Origin: Desarmillaria ectypa
Taxonomy: Eukaryota; Basidiomycota; Agaricomycetes; Agaricales; Physalacriaceae
Assembly (NCBI GenBank): GCA_030407005.1
Contig: JAUDYN010000003.1
Location: 3,410,001-3,474,000, forward strand
Reading direction: 5' to 3'
DNA length: 64,000 nucleotides
Under the pieces are notes generated by a model. That model did no database searches. It saw only the letters and a program-made list of their open reading frames with translations, and had not been told where the DNA came from. Shown piece by piece: positions 23,640 to 35,800 of the stretch (position 1 is the stretch's first letter; each line of letters begins with the position of its first letter). Both the position numbers and the translations under genes were made by a program.

Positions 23640-26184
23640 AATTGGTATCACGACGACGACAACGAGAGACTGACTCCAACTCCATTCGCCATTATTTCAA
23701 CGAGCCGCCCGAGACGCTCAATTGAAAAAAGACGATTCCAACAGATAAAGACAGTCCAGAGCCGATTCCAGCTCCAGTCAAGCGCACTAGAACTAAAAAG
23801 CAGTAGCGCACTGAAAAGCCCAACTCTCAACTCAAAGATGACTCGGGTCTAGGTTAGCAGCAATTAAAACCTCGGACGCGTCGACGAAAGGGAATTTTTG
23901 AAAAAGTTGCTGAGACTCCGCTTGATGGACTCTTTGAGGTGAGCTACAACGAAGGACCGCAGCGTGGCATGACCAACATTGGGCTTAGATATTTCAATAT
24001 CTCGAACCGCTTGATCTTCTTCGCCTGAGCCGAACGACGAAAGAACTCCGCGCTATTCTTCTCCAGCGTTCATCCAGTTTCGTCTGGAAAAGCGCCCGCG
24101 AAAATGTCAATTTACCTCCATTACCCCAAGATATGGTCGATCCTCAGTGTGCGAGTCTGGCCTTTGACAGTCACTGTCAAGTACATAGCCCATTTTTTGA
24201 TATGCCTCAATGTTTACATGAATGTCGCAGAGCAGTTTTAAACCAACAAAAATCGTTCAATGGCAGTTTAGGCCGCGGTACTGCAGGCCATATTTGTATT
24301 GGAACAATGGTATGTACGTCCAACGATCTAGGCCAGTCGACTGTACCCGCTAACCTTTGCATCTATCCGTACACTCTCAGCACCACGGACCCCCGCGAGC
24401 TTCCTTCCGAGGTATTACAGTACGTTTCTCGTTTCATACTAAGTACGAAGACAGGTTGTAAGGACGGTCATTCATTGCTTGGCAAAATCTGACGATATGT
24501 GACACACTTCCGCAGGCGGAAAATGTTGCGAGACGTTCAACCATACGCCTCCCATCAATGAGCTAGAAGAATGCCTCTGTCATAGCCGTGGGTGGTGGCT
24601 TGATCCTAAAGAAACTTCTTATCGGAGACTTGCTGAAGTGCACTGAGATCTCTGCCTTGTTGACACAATATGTCACTGAAACCATAACTTTTCAGCATTC
24701 GGATGCTTGCGAGAAGTGGGCACCCGACCGAGCTGCTGAAAATGCAGGCAAGCTCCAGTCACTTCGTGTTACAAGGGCTAATAGGTAAGGCGCCTGTCGC
24801 TTGTGTCGATCATACCGCTGATCACGCTGTTAACAGTGCGGTCGAATGCTTAACGGCCCTCAGCTGAGGTAAGGATGATGAGAGTGTGCTGAACCGTCAC
24901 AAGTTGGTCTGGCAAGCCAAGCCACTTACTGATCGAAGTAGGTCTTGCTTTCTGACGCGTTTTGGGGCCAATGGTATCGGCTTCTGTTTCCTAGTTTGGT
25001 CCACAATAGAACCAGCTATGATTGAGCAGATGAAATCAATAAAAGCGGAAAGGATAGATAAATTGAAGAGGGTCGCTATTTATCGCAAGGCTCATTTTTT
25101 CGAGGTCTTGATGCACAAAGTCGTTTTCTTCCCACTCAACGTTTTCGGTGATACCCAATTTCGCGGATATCGCCCTCAGCCCACCTTTCTCCGGTCTTAT
25201 CTTTGACAAACCAGAGGATGAAGAAGTGTCTGAAGAGGACTTTACAGACGCTCTGACGCACATAGAAGAAATTGCTGCAGATTGGCAGAAGGCCAAAGTT
25301 TCCGAACTTCAAACTCTATTCGCGAATTCGAACGTCAGTTCCAATCTTGATGTGACAGCTTTGGTCTTTGACTGCTCGGCCTGTGGTTGTGGTTCTCAAC
25401 TAAGATATCTTCGTGTCCTTATGCACAGTTGTTTTTCAAAGGAGTGGCAGCTCCCCGCTAGCAAGACTACAGACCACGAAACTGCCCAGTATGTTCTGTA
25501 TCAGGAGCCATGGTCTACCAGAAATTTTCATGTCTCACCACCTAGTGTCGAAAATGCGAGAGCCGTGGTGACTGCATGTGGGCTGGATCCAGATACGGGG
25601 ACGTCTACCGACATATACAAGTTGGACCCTCGCTTGATTCGCATGAACAGGATCGCTGGCACGTTGACCAAGCTCCGAACTATCAACTTTTGGAGAATAG
25701 GAGAATAGTATGGACATTGCTAAATCGATGGAGTTCCATCGTAAGATGATGTCCAAGTCTCAGAATTGCCATCTCGTCTGTATTTATTGCGAGGCGGAAC
25801 TTGAAGACTTCAGTGTCGAGACCTATCTGCTTGAACAGTAAGTATAAGGATTTGCTTTAGAAGTGCTTCTAATCTCCCTCTTAGGCACAATATTCAAATA
25901 GACAACCTCCTCCAAGCTTGCCGTCATCAGATGTGGGATCTGAACAAATTATAAAGAGCGTTCCTGCGTCAGTCTTCCCGGTTCGGACGTGGAATCAGAC
26001 ACTCGCATACTTGTGTCATTCCGGGCTCCCGAAGGTGTCAGCCGAAAGGAAACTGGACAAATGGTTTGCCGAGCTGAAAAAATTTCCTCGGATACATATC
26101 ACTCTACCTGATGGACCATGCGGAAACGTACACCATAACAGGAGTGTGTATACCGGTTTGAAAGTATGGAGCAAAGAAAGCTAG
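23640..26184 (+). pseudogene. F-box protein gene (copy 3), probably decayed
   Basis: Recognisable pieces in order are: a Pro/Lys segment (PIPAPVKRTRTKK), RRRKGIFEKVAETPLDGLFE, EPLDLLRLSRTTKELRAILL, FVWKSARENVNLPPLP, KLVWQAKPLTDRS, a long exon with FSGLIFDKPEDEEVSEEDF, VVTACGLDPDTGTSTDIYK and LDPRLIRM. The expected CxxC after LDPRLIR is missing. No start codon is in frame upstream of the F-box: a TGA precedes the first segment and a TAG lies just before the second unless it is spliced out. Parts of the 24.2-24.9 kb stretch fit no block of the other copies. The 3' end at 26184 follows a divergent tail. Confidence 0.5.
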
Positions 26185-26303
26185 TCTAGAGGATACTTGG
26201 GAAATGCGCCAAATGTAACTGTATCAGATTGCTATCAATATATACATTATGCGAACAACCATAGAATACATACAACACGACATACACACAACGCAGAATA
26301 GGA

Positions 26304-26952
26304 CTACGAAGCCTTAGCCTTCGCCTCCTCCCGCTCCTGGAGTTTCTGAATCGATGTCTGCTGCTTAATGGCAGCCTTCATCATCCTCTGCCGTTTCCGT
26401 CGGCCGTTCCCTCGCTTTTTACCCTCTACAATGATAGGCTCAGAAAGCTTCTTTTTCCGGCGAGCAGCCTCCTCCGCACGCTGTTTCTCCCGCTTTTTGT
26501 CTCTTTTCCGTAGAGTCGTCATCGACGTCTTGAGCAGGGAACCATATGCGCTATGAAATTTATGAAGATCTCCAGAGTACACCTGAATATGTTATCAGTT
26601 TACGCTGTGAAAATACTGGAGACCACGCACCCTGGTTGAAATTTTGAATTCGCCGCCATCGGACAAGCGAACGAGACATGGATATTCCCGCACGTCTTCC
26701 TCGCCTTCCTCGTACTTCATCACAGAATCTTCTCCATCGTGCGTAACTGAAAATCAAAGCACACGTTCAGGTTGACCTGACAGCGGATCGACCGATCCAA
26801 CACGTACGTCGTTTATGCGTAAGCCATATTGATCCTTTGTCCTTCGACGATTCGAACAATTCAGAAAGTTTTTGGAGAAACTAGAAAGAGTATCAGAAAG
26901 ATTCGCAGTGAAAGCAGAAATTACTTGCTTTGTCGTTGTCCACCAGCTGCAT
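26304..26952 (-). CDS. SRP14: Signal recognition particle subunit SRP14
   Basis: Exon 1 is only 24 bases (26929-26952) and encodes MQLVDNDK. The next exon gives FLQKLSELFESSKDKGSIW followed by LTHKR, then THDGEDSVMKYEEG, YPCLVRLSDGGEFKISTR, and the last exon VYSGDLHKFHSAYGSLLK and TSMTTLRKRDKKREK. A very basic Lys/Arg-rich tail ends at 26304. SRP14 with SRP9 forms the Alu domain of the signal recognition particle, which slows elongation on ribosomes making secreted proteins. The basic tail is usual in fungal SRP14. Intron 1 (26881-26928) uses a GC donor (GCAAGT) and a normal AG acceptor; no other splice keeps the frame. Confidence 0.88.
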
Positions 26953-27239
26953 GCTGCATCGAACACAGTGGTAGCAGGACAACAGGCGGTAAGTTCCACG
27001 TGGTCGGCGGCTCTGACATTCCCACGCATCGTTACCTTGCACTGTGACTACCACCGTTGCGACCAAGTCTTTCACGTTCCCTAATGTAACTTCCTGTCTC
27101 CTGTACTCATGCATTGCAGACTTTGTGATACATTTTCTAGTCGGTAAATTCAATGATCTTTCTGCATGACAATTCTTGAGATAATATTATGAGGAGTTGC
27201 GTAACCAGACCGAAAGTATCTCAACGCAGATGCCCGTCA

Positions 27240-27780
27240 AAGGGAGGTCCTAAGGCAGGAAAAAAGTCTCCCTCTACAATGGATGATGCCTCCGGTGAGG
27301 ATGGAGCTAGTGACAAACGTCAAGTATCTTCCTCCACCTTGCCTCTTTCCTTCGAGCAAGACGAGAACACCTTTTACCATGACCTCTTTTCTCCGCTTGC
27401 TACTCACGAAGGATCTCCTGTGTGCTGCATTTACATTAAAATCTTTCTGACGATGATGAGGTCTCGATACCTTTGTCCGATCTAGATTGGTTCCATCCCA
27501 TATTCGGCGTACGCCCTCCTAATATCATGCCAGTCATCGTCATCTCGGATGACCTGGAATCTGCAGACCAGATCAATGACCTATGGGACTTCTTTCCTGA
27601 ACTCGAAGCTTTTTAAAAATATGCCATTCATTTACTGTTGTCGCAAAATATCCTTTGACTTGCCTAGAATCGAGGAGGACCGTTACCAGCGAGCTAAGGC
27701 TAAAATCCAAGCAGATATCGGATGTACAAGGGAGAAGGATGCAGATTTTCATGCCTACTGCAGGCACAAATGCTAAGACG
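27240..27780 (+). pseudogene. GEY/DPW-FF family fragment
   Basis: The segment HPIFGVRPPNIMPVIVISDD, then LESADQINDLWDFFPELEAF, matches the central block of the family. A stop codon (TAA at about 27614) replaces the usual LKR. A second block, ADIGCTREKDADFHAYCRHK, corresponds to the charged C-terminal helix and also ends in a stop. The N-terminal GEY block is not recognisable upstream. This is a broken remnant. Confidence 0.5.
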
Positions 27781-28367
27781 AAGTTCTTTACCCGGTGAAT
27801 AAGGTGCTGTTACTACGACATCTGCTACTGTCAGTACACATGACTCATGTAACTTTGCTTAGATTGACTGTTTCACTAGAGGAAAGCAAGCTGACGCTGA
27901 AATCGATTAAAACAACTGAGTTACGCGTGTTTTTTGTTCGTTAAGACTTCATTTCACCATGTTCAGAGAGTGCTGGCGTATTACAAGGTATCATTATGTT
28001 CAAAGAATCCCAAGTTCCTGCGTCTGGACGCAATTAGAATAGTACACGTGCTGAGTGCTTTAAGTTGCTATTGATAGGGTGCCGACTTCTTTTTCGGCGA
28101 CGTACCACGGATAGAGTGGGCATGACCCTATAGTGAAGATCATAGACGTAGGATTCAGAAAGCAAAGGTAAAAACACGCTAGTCCTGAGTTTGTAGGATT
28201 GTTTAATCTCAACGCCTGCACATTCGTTAAAGGTGTTGGTAACAAAAATAAAATTCGAGATTTCACCGCAATTCCCTGTCGGAATTTCCGGATATTAGAT
28301 TGGACCGTCCTCCGGCTAGCCGCATAGACGCTCTGCTTCTGACGGCGATACTGGCAAAACGCGAAAT
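27781..28367. other. Gene-poor spacer
   Basis: Nothing recognisable apart from a minus-strand frame of 103 codons (28060-28371) without family resemblance. Confidence 0.4.
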
Positions 28368-28958
28368 TCAAATTTTACTCTGCAGGTTGAAGTAAGGTAT
28401 AATGTCATGCACCTTGACCTCCTCATCTCTATGCTCGATGGCGACCCTTGAGAGATAATTACGGTCTTCAAGCAATTTCAGACCAAGTACAAACAACTTC
28501 TCCTTGCTGCAACCGCCGAGCCTCTGCATTTCTGGCGGCTTGATAAGAATAAGTTGATTGTCGTCTCTGGATGCTATCTAGAACTCAGTGGGAAACTTCC
28601 CGCCAGATGGGGTTGAAGGGATTGTTACGAGAAACTGGGTACTGTCTGGCGACGACACTTGCCATTCTGGAACCGTTCGAAGAATAAATTTACCCTGCTC
28701 AGTGGAGGGCCTGATAGTAGCAATGACTGGGAACTCTTTATACATTTGAAGTAGCGATGTTCCGTCTTCGTCGACAAAGGTCCCCATTAGATAGTCCCCT
28801 GCCATCACTTTCGCCGTCAGGGGGAGGACAGAGAACCCCAGGACTTTGCCACGCATAACGGTTGTTTTAGAGCACAGAGAAGGGCAGATACTCTCGATGG
28901 TTTTTCGGCATGTGGGAGTCGTTTTGGCGGAAATAGATTGTAGGGCTGTCATACACAT
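28368..28958 (-). pseudogene. Hypothetical frame interrupted by one in-frame TAG
   Basis: From ATG 28958 the frame runs 126 codons (containing SVLPLTAKVMAGDYLMGTF) to a TAG at 28578-28580. The same frame then stays open for 69 further codons with protein-like composition (DDNQLILIKPPEMQRLGG, then EKLFVLGLKLLEDRN) to TGA at 28368-28370. Nearly 200 codons in one frame broken by a single stop suggest a recently inactivated gene, a gene with a short skipped exon part, or readthrough. I recognise no family. Confidence 0.4.
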
Positions 28959-29123
28959 TTGATGGAAGGGAAGGGTCAGGGTTCATGGACGGCGAAAATC
29001 TGGCCATACGTGCGTGGGTGTGGTTTCTTGAGGGTATGGCTATTGCAGGGAATGACGGTCACAGAAAATGGCATGAGGCTGCGAAAAGAAATGAGAGGTA
29101 GAAGCACTGCTGGGGCCGGTATG

Positions 29124-29383
29124 TTTTTAGGTTTGAAGAAGCGAACCTAAAAATGTAGTGACCTTCTATGTGATCTTTCGACAGGAAAAAGGATCTCCTA
29201 AAACAAGATAAAAAACATCAATGTTTCGTCCTCTTTTAGAATATCAAAAGCAGTCCGAAAAATAGATCAAAGAAGTGGTTTCCATTGTTCTGAACAACAG
29301 AAAACAAGGCTTTTTCATTATGTTTTTAGGACCTGTTTTACGGATGTAAGAAGACAATCAAAAGTCACGACATTTTTAGGTCC
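29124..29383. mobile_element. MITE-like element with inverted termini
   Basis: The word AACCTAAAAATGTAGTGACC (29144-29163) is matched in inverted orientation by GTCACGACATTTTTAGGTCC (29364-29383), enclosing about 200 bases of AT-rich non-coding DNA. A further TTTTTAGGTT at 29124-29133 forms a perfect 10-base inverted repeat with 29144-29153 (10-base loop), and another TTTTTAGGACC lies at 29323-29333. The pattern fits a small non-autonomous DNA transposon, perhaps nested copies. No clear target-site duplication was found. The rest of 28960-29800 holds no supportable gene. Confidence 0.45.
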
Positions 29384-30043
29384 CAAAAAGGCCCAGCAGT
29401 GAAGGCTTTTGAGACCATAACCTATATGTCAGACCAAGGTGTCACACAAAGGAACAATCGAGCGAGAAAAGGTCCGTAAATGAATGGCTACGAGCATATG
29501 GTCTGCCTTGTGAAACAGAAAAGCTGGATGGCCGCTTCATTTTTGTATTACTGTATAACTACGATCAGTTTGAATGGCTTGTGATGTATGTCCATCCTGG
29601 ACCTTGCCGAATGAGCGAATGCGGAGTCTGTGACTATGATATTCGTAGGAAATCCGAATGATGACCTCATTCAAATCAAAATTTTAAATAATATGTTACC
29701 TAAAATTGGTAGATATTAGCGATGTAGTCACATAAAAGTGCAACCGGAGAAAGAAATAACGCGTTTTGAGCAAATATGGCTTTTTTCGGGCTTGTGACCT
29801 ACCCAAATGATCAGGACGTGTGACAGGTGGCCATTTTACGAATACGAATGCGGCCTTGCGTTGGTCAAGTTCGCCGCCAAGATCAACGGCGCCGATCGCG
29901 GCAAGTTCCGGAAGCAGCCTTGTGATCTGTCTATCGTGCCTTTTCAAAAACAATACAAACATTGCAAAAAGATGTGGCAGGACCTTCATTTCAGAATAAT
30001 AAACTTGGAGTTTAACGCCGATATCACACCTGCGCTCCGTTTC

Positions 30044-31130
30044 ATGCTTCCTCGGCCCGGAGAATACTTAGCCTTCAAGCTCGACCCCATTGCTTTCCTA
30101 GGAGCACTTAACGATCCCGAGGTAACTAGGAGCCTGCGAAGCTTTGGAGAGTGGTAAAACCTGTATTTCCTGTTTAACTTACTATGTGCGCTGCTTGGCT
30201 ATCTATATTTCTGCCTTTTATTATTAAAAACCCCTGTTCACCAGCTTCTGTCGTTTCCGCTGCCTGGTGTCGAATACATATCTGGGAACATGGCTTTGCT
30301 CGTAAGGGGTCTTCTCAATGACATCCCAGATGCCTTCGTAACGTCGGACATGTCGGTGCCCGTCCTACCCACCACCTCTAATCCACTATTGCGACCTCCG
30401 CTACAACCCACCACAGCTCTCTCTTGGCCCGACCGCTACCACCCTACTCAAGCAATGCCGAGATGTTAAATGCGGAACGATGCCATCATTGACCAGCTAC
30501 GATCGATTCTCTTGGTACAGATCTATTTCTCTGAAGACGACAAACGTAGGGGGATAATAAAGCGAGAACGAGAGCCCCCCAAAGCATCCACCGATGCTGC
30601 AGGTGAGGATTTTTCTACAGATTAGCTAGAGGAGTATCAGGCATCCTCAATTACTCACCCTGTTCCCTCTGAGTTGGATACTGAGAGTCAGTCTTGCCCC
30701 TCAGCCAGTAAAGCTCACAGCGGGCGAGCGGACCTCCATGACAATGACGAGGTGCCTCAATATCTCCTTCTGATCCGAGTTAGTCCCACCCCATCTTCGG
30801 CAAACGTCAGCCCAATGCCATGCCAGTGACCGTTCTGTTAGGTGATCTCGATGCAATAAAACCGGAAGACATCCGTGATCCTTGGGTTTTCTTTCAAGAG
30901 CTTGAAGCTTTGAAAAGGTACGCACTTTCCTCATCTGACCAAAAACCTTCATTGATCGCTTGGCTTGGCTTCGTAGATTCGAGGGAGATTTCAAGGAAAG
31001 AATAAAAGCCAAAACCCAAGTTGCAGTCGAATGTGCCCGCCAAAAGGACGAAGCGCTCTATGCTGGACTTCATTCGGAAATGCTAGGATGTATCTTTCCA
31101 CCAGAGGTAGAAGTACAACGTATCACTTCG
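30044..31130 (+). pseudogene. GEY/DPW-FF family member with stops
   Basis: Exon 1 from ATG 30044 reads MLPRPGEYLAFKLDPIAFL then NDPEVTRSLRSFGEW, followed by a GT donor. The second block contains LPTTSNPLLRPPLQP and ALSWPDRYHPTQAMPRC and is then hit by TAA (about 30466). Later blocks are intact: PNAMPVTVLLGDLDAIK, IRDPWVFFQELEALKR and, after an intron, GDFKERIKAKTQVAVECARQ with KDEALYAGLHSEMLG. The order is that of the intact member at 42 kb. The stop could be removed only by an unconventional splice, so I call it a pseudogene. Confidence 0.55.
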
Positions 31131-31251
31131 GATTCAGGTATGTCAACATCATGCAGAAAAACATTTCTACAGTTAACTATATATTGTAGCGTCAAAATGC
31201 AAGTTAGATACTGCTGCTGCTGTGGAGTAATCTCAATAAATATGCATGAAT

Positions 31252-31268
31252 ATATATATATATATATA
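31252..31268. repeat. AT dinucleotide microsatellite
   Basis: A short run of alternating A and T lies in a non-coding stretch between two family remnants (31140-31640). Confidence 0.7.
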
Positions 31269-31809
31269 CTATCATACTGCGCCCATTTTAAGTACACGCC
31301 TTTTTTTTGCCTACAATTGCTGCGATGTTGACCTAAATTTCCTAGCAGTCAATATTTTTTTTGGCTTGCTTCCGGGCCGAGTTCCGACAGACGATTTCGG
31401 CAAGAGCCGTAGCTCCCCTCCATGACACTCCCTTCCCTTTACGCATTATCATAATTCTAGATCTCGTACTCTTCCGGACTGACTTGAGTTGCTCTTGTAG
31501 ATTCGAAACAGGTGTCAGCGGCCCAGCGCTGCAATAGAAGCTTTCGGTGACTTTGCAGCATCGTAAATGAATATTCTTCAAGCAAACAAATATTCATTCT
31601 TGTCACATTGGGGAAGCGAAGGACTCATAGACTGCATTTTGTTGTGAGTTGTGTATGTCGGCTGTGAGCCAGTTCACGTTCCGAGGGCGTCACTACCCTG
31701 TTTCGGCAGATACCGCGGTCGGCTTACCTTTTACCGCTTTGTCCCTTTCTCCTTGCTCTGTCCTCTTGGACACGGTAAGTTGCGGAATATTTGGTTGGGC
31801 CTTGCTTCG

Positions 31810-32800
31810 CTACCATGCTGCCTCGCTTTGGAGAATATATTGTCTTCAGGCCCCCTGGAGGTTCTAGACAGTCCTGAGATGACCGGAGCCTGTAGAGCTT
31901 TAGCTTCAAGGAGCAAGTAAGGATACTGTCCCCTTCAGCTACGTAGGGCAAATGACTTTCGGGGCATTTATATCGCTGACAATCGGTGTTTCCAGCTTCT
32001 CTCCGCCATCTTACCTCACGTCGAGCGCATCTCCGAGAACATTACTCTACTTTCACAATTCCTGCCCTGTCAAAATACGGAATACTTCATCATGCCCGAC
32101 ATGTCGGCCCGTGCCTATTATGCCTCTTTCACGGCCGAACTGCTACCACCCAAAGCAGGCTGTCGGGATATGCCGCATTCGAAACGATGTCACTATCGGC
32201 GAGACCCTAAATGTTGAATGGCCGAGGACATTTTCTCCTGAGCCAAGGCTATGGCAGGGAGGACGATGATCGCAGGGAGATCATGAAGCAGTAACAACGC
32301 CTCCATCTGTGCCTAGCGCTGCTACGATGTCTCCGACGATCAGGTGGGGGAACCTCAACACATGCAGGTACCTTGCCTTTCGCTTCTGAGCACAACGCAA
32401 AAACCTAGGACGGTTGATTGTCAAGTTAAGGCTGATGCAGCTGGTGAGAGAAGGTCGATAACATTAAAGTGGCTTTCGGTTCTGCTGTCTTTCCTCTGAC
32501 GACTGCTTCCCCAGGCTCCTCGTGTGTCCTCTGTTTATAAGCAAACTTAAGCAGACTCCTAGTGGTCACTCTGGCCTCTCAAACGCATGGAGTCAGGCAC
32601 ACAAATTAACGAACCAATGGCCTTCTTTCGTGGAAGTTAACGCAAAAGGTATGTCAGTCGCCTTATCCGACTGTTCGACTTCCGTAGAATCGAAGCAGAA
32701 CATCATCAACATGTCAAAGCGAAAGAACGAGCTGTCATTGAATGGAGATGGCAAAAGGACGAAGAACTCCACACCCGACTCTGACCACAATGCTTAAGTA
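31810..32800 (+). pseudogene. GEY/DPW-FF family member, heavily decayed
   Basis: The family N-terminus is seen as LPRFGEYIVF near 31818, after which the frame shifts to LEVLDSPEMTGACRALAS. Middle blocks are scattered across frames with several stops. The C-terminal helix block is seen as FDFRRIEAEHHQHVKAKERA then RWQKDEELHTRL (about 32670-32780), followed by a stop. The central DPW-FF block was not found. The order and orientation match the member just upstream, so this may be a tandem duplicate. Confidence 0.45.
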
Positions 32801-35800
32801 TGACTCCACGCCCGAGGCGGAAGCTGACTCGTCTGGGACTTATCGCTTTTGTAGACTCTGAGCGCGCAACGGTTTAGTGTGGGTTCCGGTTCTCATACGG
32901 TGAAAAATTGATAAGTAGACATAGGCGAAGTGTCGGTATCGTGGACCTTTCATTCTTTCATTCTTATCAAGTCATACTCTTTCCACCTATGATCATGCGT
33001 CTTCATAGCTCTTGAGGCTCGAGGTAGGTGGAGCACCCCCGGCGTCCGATATACTAAACGTTAGTTGTAGTAATTTGAACGTGAACATTCGCGGCCGCTG
33101 TCAAATCGCCTGATGAGCTTCCGTAGTTTTAGTTTCTCTTTATGTTCTAAGTAAAATTGATCAGCGCTAGGTTACTAGTGGGTTTTCAGCGCTCGATTAC
33201 CTTGCCGCTTGTCTCTAGACCGGGCGTACGCATCTTCCCGTTTGTATTGAACAGCAATAGTTACTAATTATTATTATTTTAGAAAGGATGCCAAGATTTA
33301 TGCGGCTTCCACACTAGTCACCTTCCCCACACTGGCCAATTTGTCACGGTCCGGCTCAAGGTTCCCGTGGAGACTCTGAAGCATTGCCAGACTGTTATCA
33401 TTCGACCAGGGTTCGGATAATGGCATGGATCGAAGTTCGTAATCTCAAAACGTTTAAGCGGGGGGATAAATGGGCTCAAGCTGACTCAAACCCCAGGTCA
33501 CTTGCTTCTTGTTGAATGGACATACCATTGGAACCGTCGAAAGGTTCAGGAAAAAGGCTCTACCTGAGGTTTGGTCAGTAGTCACGTCGGATTCACTCCA
33601 GTTTATGCCGTCAACTTTTACAATGTGATCTTGTGGGCGGTGTAAATCCACCGTCGTCTCTCCCTTAGATTTTCAGGACTGGTCCCAGAGAGATTCTGTC
33701 ATTTCCAGATTGTTCCCTGAAAAATGAAGAGCCGTCCTACTGAGGTTCGTTAGATCTTACTGCAAGGGAGGCCTAAACATGCGCCGCAGGGCTTGCTATC
33801 TGAACCTGTTGTAGCTTCCTATCAAGGGTCACATATCGCAACGTACTTTCTCTCAGGTAGATAGTTCTATGGTGGTGATGGCGACAGGAATGAGGCCGTT
33901 CGCTTACATTCATTCGCCATGCCAGTGACAAACGGCATGCGTTCGTCCTTGCTCATGGTCAGGGTCGCTGTGTGTTGCGGCAAGGAACAACTTGAGGCGA
34001 TGAAAAAGGTATGGCTTCGCTTCCTCTCTGAAGAAATTGAATCTCACGATGTTGCATAGAATCGAAGGAAGGGGGCAACGTGCACGAAGGAGGGTGGTGA
34101 TTGAAAAACGCGTTGCCTCGACGGACCTGAACTGCGGTCTCATATTCTGAGGCTTCCGTTGTGATTTGTGATTTGTGATCGACCTTGTAATTTTTCCATT
34201 CTTGACATTGGGCGATGATTCTTCAGGCTTGGATTCTGGGCACGCGAAGTGTTGAAGATTCCAGAGAAGAGCGATTCACTCTGAGAAATCATGGGTTACG
34301 CACTGACACCGCTAGGGCCTTATCTCAAATAAGATACAGGCAGTAGCACAAATAACCAATTCGCGCCATGTCAGACGACATGTTCGTGGCCCTCATATCC
34401 AGCTTCTTTCCTCCAAAGGAGACAAGTTAAGAGCGTCCAACTTCGATATCGTCCTTCAAAACTTACACCACGACACCTTCCAACATCCAGACTCCGCGAG
34501 CGACGCTCCGAATCAGGTCGTGGCCTGCCCAGCCCGGTATGATCGCTCATTGCAGAAGAAGGTGCTCACTTTCATCCTCGAAAGGCAGGTTGCTAAAGGG
34601 CGGGTATAGACCTTCGATGCGCCGTCCGACAAGATCCGAGGCCGCCTCGAGGTGGCTCTTCTCCCTCCGTACGTCGCCTTCTTAGTGCTGTCTATCTCAC
34701 AAAACGACCACTGTTAGAGGACGTATGGTTCAACTTGATGCCGATGAATTGTGCCACTGTGGGTGTATGTAAATACCAGTCTAGTTAAGCATAGATGTTC
34801 TTGCGGGCCGTGCCTGTAAAGTTCTAAGATCCCCCCGGGTCCAGAATTGATTGGAAGGACCATTTAGAGCGAGCGAAACACCTAAAAGCTATTAATATCA
34901 AGCTGTAGTTTCAAGAAACATCTACTATGTTAATGGGGGAGACTCCCCGCAATCATGTTCTTTTGAGGGATGGATATTAAATAAACATACGTAGGACGAC
35001 TCTTTACTGTTTCCCACTCAGTAACGCTCGCAGGTCACGGTGATTTAAATCACAGAAGACTGGATATGATCCTTAGATTGTATTCCTAGTATGTTCCGCG
35101 AAGAGTTAGGATTCAGATCCAGTGAATATAGATAGATACCGGAAATTCTCCAGCTCCGGAGCGCGAACATCAGCTTCCCCTCGTAGCGAAAGAATAGATT
35201 TGGTGAAACAAGTAGCAGGAGGGGACAATGGTACATCCATCAAGGGCCCCATGGCTCAGAATTAGGAAAGTGGAGTGGTACCCCAGAATCATCTCCGTTG
35301 AGCCGACCTTCCCACAACTCCCATAGTGTGGGAGTTGCTCTTGAGGAGCACAGACGAGGAGACATGGTTCAATACGAAAAGAACGTGACTATCGGAACAC
35401 GAAGCCGCTGTCGATTTGAGTTACTGGCAGGAGCAGGCTTCATGGACTCATAGATAAATGATGATGGTGATGGTGGGAGAGAACGTGCGAATCAAAGACA
35501 GGCGGCTATCCGGGAGAGGCGGGAGGGGAGCAAAGATTTCACTGCCCTTGCGACAGAGGAAACATCACATCCGTAGCAATGGAACTCCTAGAGCCTTGGT
35601 GTGTGATTGGATGAATATTGGGAGTGTACACGGGTCGCTGCTTCGAGAGGCTCCGCATGCAGAAGATGGAAGCGGGTGAAATACCAGACTTCCTTATCAT
35701 TATGAGGTTCGAGGATGATACAGTTGTTAGAACTATATTAATGGGTTACTGGACGGAAATGATGAACCGCTGTTCTTGAGAACGATGCATGACCATGAGG

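Noticed and set aside
29124..29153. 10-base perfect hairpin considered as a transcription terminator
   Set aside because: Intrinsic terminators are bacterial; here the arms match the ends of the neighbouring MITE-like element.
31342..31581. Short basic minus-strand frame between two family remnants
   Set aside because: It has a Lys/Arg-rich composition that looks histone-like at first glance, but no known fold signature or neighbouring exon supports a gene.
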